From NCBI GenBank assembly GCA_003252515.1, contig QKDR01000005.1, forward strand, positions 1 through 34,356: a DNA stretch of 34,356 bases, given 5' to 3'. The DNA is from Candidatus Delongbacteria bacterium. GTDB taxonomy: Bacteria; UBA4055. Under the pieces are notes generated by a model. It ran no database searches. It was given only the letters and a program-made list of their open reading frames with translations, and was not told the DNA's origin. Shown here in pieces: positions 1 to 8,444 of the stretch (positions are counted from its first letter, which is position 1; every line of letters begins with the position of its first letter). The position numbers were made by a program, and so were the translations under genes.

Positions 1-502
1 ACTGCAGAGAAAGAATCAGTCCTATGAGGAACGAAAGTAGAGATACTATAGGAACGGCGTTGTTTCCCATAAGAAATATCTGCTCATAGACAGAACCTTT
101 TCTTCTGCCTGTAGAATTGAATAAAGACCAGATAGAATAGTAGAAAACGTCAGCTGACAGAATAATAAAATATCTCAGTTGTCCGAAAAATTCCGTGACT
201 GTGTATACCATTTTATCAATAAATGATCCCTGTTCTTTCTCTGTCTTGTAATTCGAAATATTTCTGAATTCTTCAAGCTCTTTAGAAACTTCTCCGGAAA
301 GGACGGTCTTAATATTTTTATCGTCCATTATTCTGTTTAGAGTCGCAAGGGCGAGGGTACCGACTTTTTTAACAGAAGACATATCGATCGTCAAAGAAGT
401 TTTATTCCTTTTGAGCTCGGAATAGATTTTGGAAAAATTCCCTAATTCCTCATTGCCGAAACTTTCGCTGATGAAAATCGTATCGTGCGTTGACCTTATC
501 AT
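1..502 (-). CDS. STAS-MlaE family ABC permease of an MCE lipid transporter (partial, cut by left edge)
   Basis: Read by hand from an ATG at 502 on the minus strand; the frame stays open to base 1, so the C-terminal part lies outside the window. Residues 1 to about 85 look like a STAS domain (MlaB-like fold; TIDMSSVKKVGTLALATLN resembles the core strand-helix). About residue 145 onward matches the start of an MlaE permease (MGNNAVPIVSLLSFLIGLIL). STAS-MlaE fusions are known in MCE systems, where the permease sits in the inner membrane and works with an MlaF-type ATPase and MCE proteins to move phospholipids between membranes. It starts 4 bases after the upstream gene's stop, with AGGA directly in front of the ATG, and is the fourth gene of a minus-strand operon beginning at 3640. 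The ATPase is not seen and may lie beyond the left edge. Confidence 0.85.
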   Translation of the reverse strand, partial: MIRSTHDTIFISESFGNEELGNFSKIYSELKRNKTSLTIDMSSVKKVGTLALATLNRIMDDKNIKTVLSGEVSKELEEFRNISNYKTEKEQGSFIDKMVYTVTEFFGQLRYFIILSADVFYYSIWSLFNSTGRRKGSVYEQIFLMGNNAVPIVSLLSFLIGLILSLQ

Positions 503-506
503 TATC

Positions 507-2045
507 CTACCGGTTTATGTAATATGAGAATTCAAGCGCGAGCCTGTGGTTGTAGACCCAGTAATTAAAGGGAGAATCCGCTATATGATCGTAATTCAGG
601 GAGAAATTATAATCAATGGACATATATCGGAAAAGTTTGAAGATAACGTCGTTTTCCCACTCAATATTGTAATTTCTGTCTTCATCGAGATTATAGAACA
701 GATTCGCAGTAGAAGTATAGGTTATGTTCCCCGCGAAATTAAAATCCGCTCCGGCCGTAATAACAATACCCTTTGAATAAAGATCATCCAGTTCCGTAAA
801 CTCATTCGTCCCGAGTTCTGAAAAGACATTTTCGTTAAAATCCTGCCTGAACCCGAATCCCGTTCTTAAAAACAGATTTGAGTTAGATGATTTAATAAAA
901 GTAAAGTTCAGGCCAATATTCTCATTCAGATTGACCGGTGACAGAGGATCAGATTCCTTGAACTTATTGATGCCGGTTTTTATATCCTGAGAACCGTCTC
1001 TGTAAGTCACTGTTACAGAATCAGTTTCGGGAATGTCGTATTTATAATCGGGAAATATATTTGTCTCGAGAATGAGCTCTGAATACACTCCGAACACATC
1101 CGTGAAATAATAGATCCCCGTGTTGCTCAATGTAAGCTGATCTGAGCTGACCCTCAACCCGTCGGTCCCTTCAAGTTTCGAGAATTCTTCGTTCAGGGAT
1201 TGTCTGAAATTCAGATAATAAGGTTTAGCGTCATAAATGATCCTGTTGTCGATTTTTGCCTGTGAAATAATATCGGTCGAATTTTCACCTTCCCCGTCTT
1301 CATTGTCGCTGTAAAAAGATACCGATCCTTTAAGATTAAGTTTATCGTACCAGGCCTTCTTCGAGTCGCCGAAATTTTCGAGTAGGCCGAGCTCTCCCGA
1401 TCCGATGAACTGCTGAAGATCATTAATAACGACCACAATTTCAGTAAGTTCCGAAGGTTTAATCTCGAAAGTCGAGAAATTGACAATAGTATTGTACGGT
1501 TCTCCCTGTTTAACCAGCTTGTATTTACCGGGAGGGAGTATCCAGGTCGTGTTCATATCGTCAAAACTGCTTTCCTCTCTGCTGTATCTTGATCCGACCG
1601 ATATGCCGGTTCCAAGGTGCATTATCTCATAACCGAAACGGACATACTCCATATTCTCATTTATAACGTTCACGATAAGTCCTGACCAGTCCGGTTCTAT
1701 AAGTGTCGTCTGATGTTCGTAGATAGTGAAGTGCTTCTGTACGAGGTCAAGCGGGTCTTCGGACGATCCGAAAAGCAGTGTGTATTTTCCCGGTTTGAGA
1801 AATATGCTCTTACCGGGATTTTCATCGTCTGTTACAGTTCCGGCTCCGCTGTTGTAGATCTTCATATAAGGTTCCCATTCCGGGACGGACATCACAGGGA
1901 CGAACAGTCTGCCCATGCCGAGCTGGTCATCAGCTCCTTCGGTAGCGATCTGATCGCGCGGAGGTTCACTTAACCATGTGTCACCCGTTGCGGCCAGTAT
2001 TAAGCCTGCAATAAATAACAGGATCAGAAAATAATTTTTTCTCAT
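507..2045 (-). CDS. Exported PEGA-like / predicted outer-membrane beta-barrel protein in MCE operon
   Basis: A 512-aa protein with a clear signal peptide (residues 1-19, hydrophobic LILLFIAGLILAATG). The next 200 residues look like two small beta-sandwich modules, each with a proline-glycine turn (IFLKPGKYTLLFG and WILPPGKYKLV), resembling PEGA-type carbohydrate-binding-like folds. From about residue 225 to the end the sequence alternates polar and hydrophobic residues and is rich in Tyr, Phe and Asn, as expected for a barrel (DUF481-like at best). It does not end in a clean aromatic residue (last residues SYYINR). It lies 1 base after the auxiliary lipoprotein gene and 4 bases before the MlaE-like permease gene, so it is embedded in a lipid-transport operon. 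I infer an outer-membrane component of that transporter; the family is not recognised. Confidence 0.7.
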   Translation of the reverse strand: MRKNYFLILLFIAGLILAATGDTWLSEPPRDQIATEGADDQLGMGRLFVPVMSVPEWEPYMKIYNSGAGTVTDDENPGKSIFLKPGKYTLLFGSSEDPLDLVQKHFTIYEHQTTLIEPDWSGLIVNVINENMEYVRFGYEIMHLGTGISVGSRYSREESSFDDMNTTWILPPGKYKLVKQGEPYNTIVNFSTFEIKPSELTEIVVVINDLQQFIGSGELGLLENFGDSKKAWYDKLNLKGSVSFYSDNEDGEGENSTDIISQAKIDNRIIYDAKPYYLNFRQSLNEEFSKLEGTDGLRVSSDQLTLSNTGIYYFTDVFGVYSELILETNIFPDYKYDIPETDSVTVTYRDGSQDIKTGINKFKESDPLSPVNLNENIGLNFTFIKSSNSNLFLRTGFGFRQDFNENVFSELGTNEFTELDDLYSKGIVITAGADFNFAGNITYTSTANLFYNLDEDRNYNIEWENDVIFKLFRYMSIDYNFSLNYDHIADSPFNYWVYNHRLALEFSYYINR

Positions 2046-2046
2046 T

Positions 2047-2667
2047 CTACTGTTTGTTCTTAGTTTGTGTAAAATGATCGACTATTTTTATCAGGAATTC
2101 ATTTGTTCCTTTCTGAAGCAGTTCCCCGGTAGTTTTTACAAAAAAAGCCACATCGTAATTCTTTATATCCCTTTTTTCATCGATCCTGTGAGTAACGATT
2201 ATATTTCTGTTCCTGTCCTTAAGCTCCATTACAATATTCAGATGAGCCTGTACTGAATTCGCACCGTTATAGATCTCAAGATTGTTTATGGTGCCTGTAA
2301 TGAAATAGTCAGGTGTACTTGAAATGAAATCTCTTCCGCACTCTTTAAATATTCCGGCCGTATTTATGTGGTATATCAGAAGATCAGGGATAGCCCTGTC
2401 CGGTCTCAAAGCCCAGTTGTTCCTTTCGTCGAAAGACAGCTTATGAAGCGATTCTCTTATGACAATGGAGTTCCTGTCGTATATTCTGTTCATCTCAAAA
2501 TTCTGAACCTCTACTCTCGCATCGATCGGAAGTGAAGATATCTTGAATCTGCTCAGATTTTCCGGATCGGGCAGATAAGAAAGAACATAATAGTCTTTTA
2601 TCGTTTTTACGCTGCATGCGGTGATAATCAGAAAGAACAGAAATATTATACGGGATTTATTTTTCAC
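2047..2667 (-). CDS. ABC-type transport auxiliary lipoprotein (PqiC-like) of MCE system
   Basis: A 206-aa lipoprotein starting at GTG 2667. The N-terminus is a lipoprotein signal (FFLIITAC, lipid-modified Cys at residue 18), directly followed by the DYYVLSY strand typical of the ABC_trans_aux family (PqiC and relatives). Members are tethered in the periplasm and accompany MCE proteins. The C-terminal part has the usual beta-strand then helix pattern (NIVMELKDRNRNIIVTHRI, then an amphipathic helix to the end). The start overlaps the MCE gene by 11 bases, indicating translational coupling; the GTG has an AAGGAAG stretch just upstream. Placement next to an MCE gene is the strongest support for the call. 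Confidence 0.8.
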   Translation of the reverse strand: MKNKSRIIFLFFLIITACSVKTIKDYYVLSYLPDPENLSRFKISSLPIDARVEVQNFEMNRIYDRNSIVIRESLHKLSFDERNNWALRPDRAIPDLLIYHINTAGIFKECGRDFISSTPDYFITGTINNLEIYNGANSVQAHLNIVMELKDRNRNIIVTHRIDEKRDIKNYDVAFFVKTTGELLQKGTNEFLIKIVDHFTQTKNKQ

Positions 2668-3640
2668 CTTCCTTACCTCTTATTAAAATATCGGGATTAT
2701 CCCTTATCAGGATAGCGAACTCGTTAATATTTTCGAGCGTTTCTTTAAATAATTCTATTGATCTTAAGATATCGTTCCTGCCCTGCAGAAAAGTTCTGTC
2801 CAGCGTGGAAACGGTTGATTCTGACTGGGTCACAAGCTTGTTAAGTGAGCTGATCAGTTCCTCCAGATCTTTTGAATTGATCTTCCTGGTGATTTCAGCT
2901 ATGTTCTTAAGAGCCTGATCCATTTCATTTGAGTCGAGCTTCTTGTCAATATTCCTGAGAGTTTTCGTAAGCGCGATGGAAGCGTTTGAGAAATTATCGA
3001 TCATTACCGAGCTTTTCTTAAGTATCCTGCCGAGTTCTTTATTGTTCGAGCTGAGGAATTCATTTGCTCCTGTTATAAGAGTGTCAAGTTTACGGGAATC
3101 TTTTTCAAGCTGAGAGATCAGATCTACGAATTTTGTTGAGTTCTCTCTTTCTGTTATGTAAATAAGATTATTTAGAAGTGACTCGATCTTTTGTGCTATT
3201 ATTTCAGCTTTACCGCTAATATCGTCGAATATGTCCGAACCGGCTTTGATAAACTGCTCGGGTTGAAGGTTTTTATCCTCATTTTCACCGCCGGTGATCT
3301 CTATCTGCTTAAGTCCTGTCGCAATGCTCTGGTACGACAGATTGGCTTCGGCAGTCTCTTTTATCGGTGTGCCTTCCTTAACACTTACTGTTACTATGAT
3401 CTCGGCTATATTGTCAGGATTTACTGTTATGTCCATAACTTTTCCGATATTTATACCGTAAAATTTAACGTCAGTACCGACATTAAGGCCCGATACCGAC
3501 TGTTTCTGCAGCTTGATGTAATAAATATCGCTTCTGGACATTATTTTCTTTCCGACCATCAGGAACATGATATAGAGAAAAACTATCAGAGCTACTGTTA
3601 CCAGTGATACAACTCTTATTTTCTGGGCTTTTGTGACCAT
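2657..3640 (-). CDS. MlaD-type MCE domain protein
   Basis: A 327-aa protein. Residues 10-31 form one N-terminal membrane anchor (VVSLVTVALIVFLYIMFLMVG). Residues about 38-120 are an MCE domain (SGLNVGTDVKFYGINIGKV is the hallmark strand-turn-strand), followed by a long helical tail (about 150-320) with coiled-coil character. MCE proteins form periplasmic hexamers that bind lipids and bridge membranes with the MlaE permease. It is the first gene of a four-gene minus-strand operon. The ATG at 3640 has GGGGA in front. The gene upstream is transcribed divergently, so the operon promoter should lie in 3641-3760, but I found no convincing -35/-10 pair for it. Confidence 0.9.
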   Translation of the reverse strand: MVTKAQKIRVVSLVTVALIVFLYIMFLMVGKKIMSRSDIYYIKLQKQSVSGLNVGTDVKFYGINIGKVMDITVNPDNIAEIIVTVSVKEGTPIKETAEANLSYQSIATGLKQIEITGGENEDKNLQPEQFIKAGSDIFDDISGKAEIIAQKIESLLNNLIYITERENSTKFVDLISQLEKDSRKLDTLITGANEFLSSNNKELGRILKKSSVMIDNFSNASIALTKTLRNIDKKLDSNEMDQALKNIAEITRKINSKDLEELISSLNKLVTQSESTVSTLDRTFLQGRNDILRSIELFKETLENINEFAILIRDNPDILIRGKEGEK

Positions 3641-3763
3641 TTCTTCCCCGATAAAATTATTCAGTGGATAAAATACGAATTTTGTACTTCAATGTCTATA
3701 AAAAAATAAAGTTTTATGATCGCGCATGAACCGAATGATTATTTTGTTGTTTAATCAATGTGT

Positions 3764-3792
3764 TTGACAAAGCGTAATAAAAGAATTATTTT
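3764..3792 (+). promoter_or_regulatory. Sigma70-like promoter of the lipoprotein/propeller/Por-like operon
   Basis: TTGACA at 3764-3769, 17-base spacer, TATTTT at 3787-3792. Transcription would begin near 3799, between this box and the ATG at 3827. This excludes the longer reading frame opening at 3758 and supports the internal start that gives a lipoprotein signal. Confidence 0.65.
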
Positions 3793-3826
3793 TCAATCCC
3801 GACATTATAAGAAGACAGGCAGAATA

Positions 3827-5059
3827 ATGAAGATACTCAGAAACATAAATGCAATAACGGCGATAACCGGTATTCTTCTCATGATATGGTCATGCGCTCA
3901 GGATGACCCCGTTACACCTGATGAAGATAAATATTTCTTACGGGATATTGAAAGATCAGTCGTGCCTTTCAGGATCAAAGCTGAAAGTAATGAAATATAT
4001 CGCTATAAGATAGCTGTTGAAACGAATTACGGTATTAACGACGGTTTTAAAATAGATGCTTTTTTCAGATCAGGTCAGGATTCATTACATATGGATTTGT
4101 ATGACGACGGTGTAAGCGATGATTCTTTAAGGAACGATCTTGCAGCGTCAAATAATATATGGTCGGGTGGTATAAATGCTAATGATTTTCCTTATGACGG
4201 GGACTGGAAAATAAACGTGAACTATCTCTTATCGGATTCTGTTGTTCTGGCAACAGAAGAATGCGGAACTGTTTATGTCGTGATAAATTCACTGCCGGTC
4301 ATTGACTCTCTTTCAGGCATAAACGATTCGGACGTCTTCGAATCCGGTTTCGATACCAGAAACGTGGAAGTGACGGTTTCAGATTCAAATAATCTGACAG
4401 TACCTTATGACGAGCAGGTACTTAAACTTGAACTTCTTGACAATTCGGGTATTGTGCTTAAAGAGAGCAGTTATTCAAGAATAAATACGACACAGGATTT
4501 TCTATTTAATATTGATTCCACATTTGCAGCTGCGATTCCGTTCTCAAGGAATTACAGAATTAAACTGACAGCAACAGATCTTTATGGAGACAGCTCATTC
4601 CGGGAGCTTACGAACATTACTATAAGGAACACCGCGCCTGTTCTGGATGCCGCAGGGTTAGTTTATCCGGATACGGTTTTTATTCCGGTTCAGGATTCTA
4701 TATATTTCAGCGTAACGGTAAAAGTGAACGATCCTCAGGGACATTTAGAGTATCAGGATATTGACGAAGTGACGGTCACTATTAATTCCGTACCTTTCAG
4801 TATGAGAGACGACGGCAACGAAAATTATTATCCGTACAACAGCGGAGATCTTATCAAGAACGACGGTATTTATACGGCTACATTTAAAGTTAAAAGCACA
4901 AATATCGAAGCTGTATATCCTTTTCAGGTTCAGGCTTGTGATAAAGTAGGAAATCTCAGTAATGTGCTGAACGGACAGATCGAGTTTATAAATGGCAGTA
5001 AAAATCATATGGAAATCAACGGTTATGAAAATTCGAATTATATTGATATTTTTAAGTAG
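3827..5059 (+). CDS. Exported lipoprotein with tandem Ig-like/anchor-type repeats
   Basis: The frame is open from 3758, but the ATG at 3827 is preferred because it lies downstream of a good promoter and starts a lipoprotein signal (MKILRNINAITAITGILLMI then WSCAQ, lipid Cys about residue 23). The mature 390 residues are acidic and beta-rich. They contain two copies of a pattern in which a DDG motif is followed by an Asn-Asp/Asn-Asn turn and a strand (LYDDGVSDD...NNIWSGG and MRDDGNENY...NDGIYTATF), as in choice-of-anchor-type modules of FCB lipoproteins, with an Ig-like stretch between them (TATDLYGDSSFRELTNITIR). Function unknown; probably envelope-attached. Its 3' end overlaps the next gene by 35 bases, so the two are coupled. 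Confidence 0.75.
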   Translation: MKILRNINAITAITGILLMIWSCAQDDPVTPDEDKYFLRDIERSVVPFRIKAESNEIYRYKIAVETNYGINDGFKIDAFFRSGQDSLHMDLYDDGVSDDSLRNDLAASNNIWSGGINANDFPYDGDWKINVNYLLSDSVVLATEECGTVYVVINSLPVIDSLSGINDSDVFESGFDTRNVEVTVSDSNNLTVPYDEQVLKLELLDNSGIVLKESSYSRINTTQDFLFNIDSTFAAAIPFSRNYRIKLTATDLYGDSSFRELTNITIRNTAPVLDAAGLVYPDTVFIPVQDSIYFSVTVKVNDPQGHLEYQDIDEVTVTINSVPFSMRDDGNENYYPYNSGDLIKNDGIYTATFKVKSTNIEAVYPFQVQACDKVGNLSNVLNGQIEFINGSKNHMEINGYENSNYIDIFK

Positions 5060-6491
5060 TTTAGCGGTTTTAGGAGCGGTTCCGTTAACCTTTGAACTCG
5101 CAGGGAAAAGTCAGATCAAAGCCTGGGAAGCAGAAAGCAACAGGCTTGAAGGTAATTTCATTCTCGATATAATTGAAAATAGAAATCAGATCTCAGAACC
5201 TGATACTGCAGTATTTGCCGCCACAGGCGCCGGTTTCTCTTACGGTTACAATACAACGGAATCTGTTGAGGATCTGAAGTGGAGAAATTCAATAGTAGGG
5301 TATGGCGGATCAAGCGCGATAGCGATTGACAGGTTCAACAATATCTGGATGACTACCGCCGCTGATTCTTTCGTCACCGATGTTGACGCTTTTGTTCCGG
5401 TCGGGACAGGAGTGCATATCTCGCCGGACTCAGGCAGGACATGGACTCATTTCCCGCAGCCCGGGATAACACCGGTGCAGGGACTGGCTTACGATATGGC
5501 ATGCGACAGTCTCGGAGGCGTATGGATGGCCTGTTTCGGGCAGTCCCTGCAGAAGTCCGACGATACGGGGCAGAGCTGGCGCACGCTGACATGCGACCAC
5601 AAGGTCTGGGACCCGTTCTCATACATGAACCAGAGGATGTTCTCGGTACATATTACTGACTCAGGAAATCTGTGGGTCGGGACGGCGGAAGGGATCAACC
5701 TGTGCACCAGTTATAATGTGCCGGACAGCCTGAGAGCATGGAAGCAGTACACATACTCTGACGGACTTACAGGGAATTTTGTTACTTCGGTCAGGTCTGT
5801 TTACGACAGCATAGAAGGCAAAGAATATATCTACGCCGCGACATGGCTCGCAGAAAATCAGTCAGAGGTCAATGGTGTTTCATATACCGACAATAACGGT
5901 ATGACATGGAACAGATGTCTTGTCGGAGAGAAGGTATACAGTTTCGGGTTCAGAGGCAGAGACGTTTACGCATGCGGGGAATCGGGACTGTGGAAGTCGT
6001 ACGATTACGGGAATTACTGGGAGAAATATCGGATAAGAGCATGGTCGGATATTAAGAAAGGTTATGTAGATATCGGACAGGTATATTCTTTTCTTTATCA
6101 GAACGATATAATGTTCGTTGGAACAGGTCAGGGGATGGTAGTCAGCGGGGACGACGGGAACACATGGCGTATGATCGAGGCATACGAACCTTCATCCGAT
6201 TCTTCAAATGATACTTATGCTTATCCGAACCCTTTCTCGCCGCAAAAGTTCGGGGAAGTAAAACTTCAGTTTAAACTCGCAGAAGGCTCTCAGGTGACTT
6301 GCGAAGTGTTCAATTTCGCTATGGAGAAAGTAAGGACGGTAACATCTTCAGTCTATTTTTCTTCAGGTGAACACTATCTTGTATGGGACGGGAAGGACAG
6401 TTACGGCAAGACTGCCGCCAACGGTGTTTATTTCTATATAATAAGCTACGGGGACGATAAGGTCTGGAATAAAATCATCATCTTTGAATAA
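5025..6491 (+). CDS. Secreted Asp-box (BNR) beta-propeller protein with T9SS-type C-terminal sorting domain
   Basis: The start is taken at ATG 5025, which gives a signal peptide (MKIRIILIFLSSLAVLGAVP); a start at 4992 would place 11 extra residues before it. The protein is 488 aa. Five Asp-box motifs of the S-x-D-x-G-x-x-W type are visible (ISPDSGRTW, KSDDTGQSW, TDNNGMTW, SYDYGNYW, SGDDGNTW), as in two-component-sensor-like or sialidase-like propellers, but no catalytic sialidase residues can be assigned. The last 85 residues form a FlgD/T9SS-like sorting domain (AYPNPFSPQKFGE ... GVYFYIISYG ... KIIIFE). Probably exported through the outer membrane and surface-anchored or released. The middle of the gene (about 5380-5700) is clearly more GC-rich than the flanks. 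Confidence 0.8.
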   Translation: MKIRIILIFLSSLAVLGAVPLTFELAGKSQIKAWEAESNRLEGNFILDIIENRNQISEPDTAVFAATGAGFSYGYNTTESVEDLKWRNSIVGYGGSSAIAIDRFNNIWMTTAADSFVTDVDAFVPVGTGVHISPDSGRTWTHFPQPGITPVQGLAYDMACDSLGGVWMACFGQSLQKSDDTGQSWRTLTCDHKVWDPFSYMNQRMFSVHITDSGNLWVGTAEGINLCTSYNVPDSLRAWKQYTYSDGLTGNFVTSVRSVYDSIEGKEYIYAATWLAENQSEVNGVSYTDNNGMTWNRCLVGEKVYSFGFRGRDVYACGESGLWKSYDYGNYWEKYRIRAWSDIKKGYVDIGQVYSFLYQNDIMFVGTGQGMVVSGDDGNTWRMIEAYEPSSDSSNDTYAYPNPFSPQKFGEVKLQFKLAEGSQVTCEVFNFAMEKVRTVTSSVYFSSGEHYLVWDGKDSYGKTAANGVYFYIISYGDDKVWNKIIIFE

Positions 6492-6501
6492 CGGAAATAA
6501 T

Positions 6502-7458
6502 ATGAAAAAATTATTTACAATACTGATCATCACTGCTTCTGTAATTCTCAACTCGACTGAAACGGCAGGTTCTGCGGGTTCGTTCCTGCGTTACGGGCTT
6601 GATGCGCGCTCTGAAAGTCTGGGAAGGGCTGTAACTGCCGATACGGGTTCATCTTACGCGATATTTTTCAATCCCGCGGCAGCTTCCCATATAACGGAAA
6701 AGCAAGTACTCTGCGGAATGAAGATACTCTCAATGGACAGGAATTTCGTCTACCTGTCTTATGTTCATCCTATGGGCAGGAACGCGACTGTGAGCGGAGG
6801 GATCCTCTATACGGGAACCGGTGACATTGAGGGAAGGGACAAGTACGGCGACCAGTTTGATACTTACTCTTACAACGAGAACATGTTCTATTTAAATTTC
6901 GGATTAAGACCGAAGGAGTTCATGTCGATCGGAGTTAGCGCAAAACTGCTGTGGGCACGCCTTCCGGAGTTCGATTTCGAGAACGAGACGGTGTCTTCGC
7001 TCACATTCGCTTACGACATCGGTGCTATCTTTGTTATGCCGTCATACCAGGATCTTTCGCTTGGACTCACTGCGCGTAATATGAAAGGCAAGAATTCCTG
7101 GGACAGCTCGAAGGTATGGACCGACGGGTCATCATCGGACGATTATTATCCGGCATCATATTCCATCGGAGCTTCCTGGAGTCCCGAATTCAACAGGGAC
7201 TTCAGAATATATGCCGATTTGAATTCTATAGATTTTAAAGACAACGGCTACGGTTTCGGCGTCGAATGGATAAAAAGATTTGAAACGAACGATAGTTCGG
7301 TCGCTTTGAGAGGAGGAACAATATCCGGATGGCTAAGTTTCGGCTTCGGGTACGAGTTCAGAATAGCTGATTATAAAATGATAGTCGATTATTCATATAC
7401 GCATGAAGACATATCGGTATGGGATCCTCATACGGTCTCATGGAGATTTTATTTCTAA
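6502..7458 (+). CDS. PorV/PorQ family outer-membrane protein
   Basis: Start chosen at ATG 6502 (MKKLFTILIITASVILNS signal peptide) rather than a TTG at 6484. The 318-aa protein begins its mature part with AGSAGSFLRYGLDARSESLG and has FFNPAAASH about 55 residues in, the hallmark N-terminus of PorV/PorQ-like proteins (UPF0164 type). It is predicted to be a FadL-like 14-strand barrel and ends in aromatic residues (WRFYF), a typical BAM recognition end. PorV-type proteins act as T9SS shuttle or acceptor proteins. Its position 10 bases after a gene with a T9SS-like tail fits that role, but many genomes carry many paralogues, so a core T9SS role is an inference. Confidence 0.85.
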   Translation: MKKLFTILIITASVILNSTETAGSAGSFLRYGLDARSESLGRAVTADTGSSYAIFFNPAAASHITEKQVLCGMKILSMDRNFVYLSYVHPMGRNATVSGGILYTGTGDIEGRDKYGDQFDTYSYNENMFYLNFGLRPKEFMSIGVSAKLLWARLPEFDFENETVSSLTFAYDIGAIFVMPSYQDLSLGLTARNMKGKNSWDSSKVWTDGSSSDDYYPASYSIGASWSPEFNRDFRIYADLNSIDFKDNGYGFGVEWIKRFETNDSSVALRGGTISGWLSFGFGYEFRIADYKMIVDYSYTHEDISVWDPHTVSWRFYF

Positions 7459-7473
7459 AATAAGGATTTACGC

Positions 7474-8370
7474 ATGATCAGAATTGTATCTTTGTTAATA
7501 CTTTTTGCAGCCGGGATCGTTTCAGCGGAATCGGGATTTTATTTTCTCAGAACGGAGAAAACTCCATCACTGATCTCAACGGCACAGACTTCGTATCTTT
7601 TCAACGGTACGATCCGGAACACGGAGTATAATCCTGCGTCTGTTCTCAGCGGAAGCATGTTCGAGGGCAGCGTGTCGTATTCATCACCGGATGAGGACGA
7701 ATCAGTAATTGATTTTTCTACTGCCTATAGCGAAAATGATGTTCTTTACGGGATGCAGTTGTCGTATATGAGTATTACAGGTCTTGAGGGGAGAGAGGTC
7801 CCGTCTGATGATCCCGATTATGATTTCGGCGCGAGAAATATGATCGTATCGTTCACTTACGCGAGAAAGTTAGGTTTAGGTTTAACAGCAGGTATAACTG
7901 GAAAGTATCTATTTGAAAAGATCGAATACGATGATGCTTCAGGTCTCGCCGGTTCGGTCGGTATATACAGAGAAAATAATTTTACTGAAGGTTTGAATTT
8001 AGGTCTGGCCGTGAACAATTTCGGCAGTCTGAGCGAACTTGACTCTGAAAGTGCCGATCTCCCGCTCGATGTCGTTCTCGGAGCAGGTTACGGGATTACA
8101 TTGACCGGGGATTTCAGGATCGGTCTGGGCAACAGTACAAGATATCTGGTCAATGACGAGGAAACAGAGAATTTTACAGGTATGGAGATCGGTTACCAGA
8201 AAAAAGCTTTCGTCAGGTTCGGTTACAGAGCGAATAACGAGGGCAGTCCCTTCTCTGCAGGCATAGGATTCTCGATAAATAATATAACTTTCGATTACTC
8301 GTATACCCCGTTTACTGACGATGCGGTTAACGACAATCACGCTGTTTCAGTCGGGTATTGTATCAAGTGA
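7474..8370 (+). CDS. Second PorV/PorQ-like outer-membrane barrel protein
   Basis: A 298-aa protein with a signal peptide (MIRIVSLLILFAAGIVSA), starting 15 bases after the previous gene with AAGGA upstream. It has the family layout: early NTEYNPASVLSG (compare FFNPAAASH in the neighbour), repeated amphipathic strands (LGLGLTAGITGKYLFEKIEY, LNLGLAVNNFG, AFVRFGYRANNEG), and a closing strand (NHAVSVGYCIK). It is shorter and more diverged than the upstream copy; it ends in Lys, not in an aromatic residue. Probably the last gene of the operon that begins at 3827. Confidence 0.75.
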   Translation: MIRIVSLLILFAAGIVSAESGFYFLRTEKTPSLISTAQTSYLFNGTIRNTEYNPASVLSGSMFEGSVSYSSPDEDESVIDFSTAYSENDVLYGMQLSYMSITGLEGREVPSDDPDYDFGARNMIVSFTYARKLGLGLTAGITGKYLFEKIEYDDASGLAGSVGIYRENNFTEGLNLGLAVNNFGSLSELDSESADLPLDVVLGAGYGITLTGDFRIGLGNSTRYLVNDEETENFTGMEIGYQKKAFVRFGYRANNEGSPFSAGIGFSINNITFDYSYTPFTDDAVNDNHAVSVGYCIK

Positions 8371-8444
8371 TCAAAGAAAGTACTTTTATAAAACGGATTT
8401 AAGAATTACATTCCATATAAATTAAAAAAACTTAGGAGAACATC

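Noticed and set aside
3758-3826. Longer start of the lipoprotein gene at 3758
   Set aside because: The extra 23 codons contain the -35 and -10 boxes and would bury the lipoprotein signal peptide.
5374-5707. Overlapping reading frames on both strands in the propeller gene
   Set aside because: They arise from the locally high G+C; none has a ribosome binding site or family-like sequence, whereas the Asp-box frame is clear.
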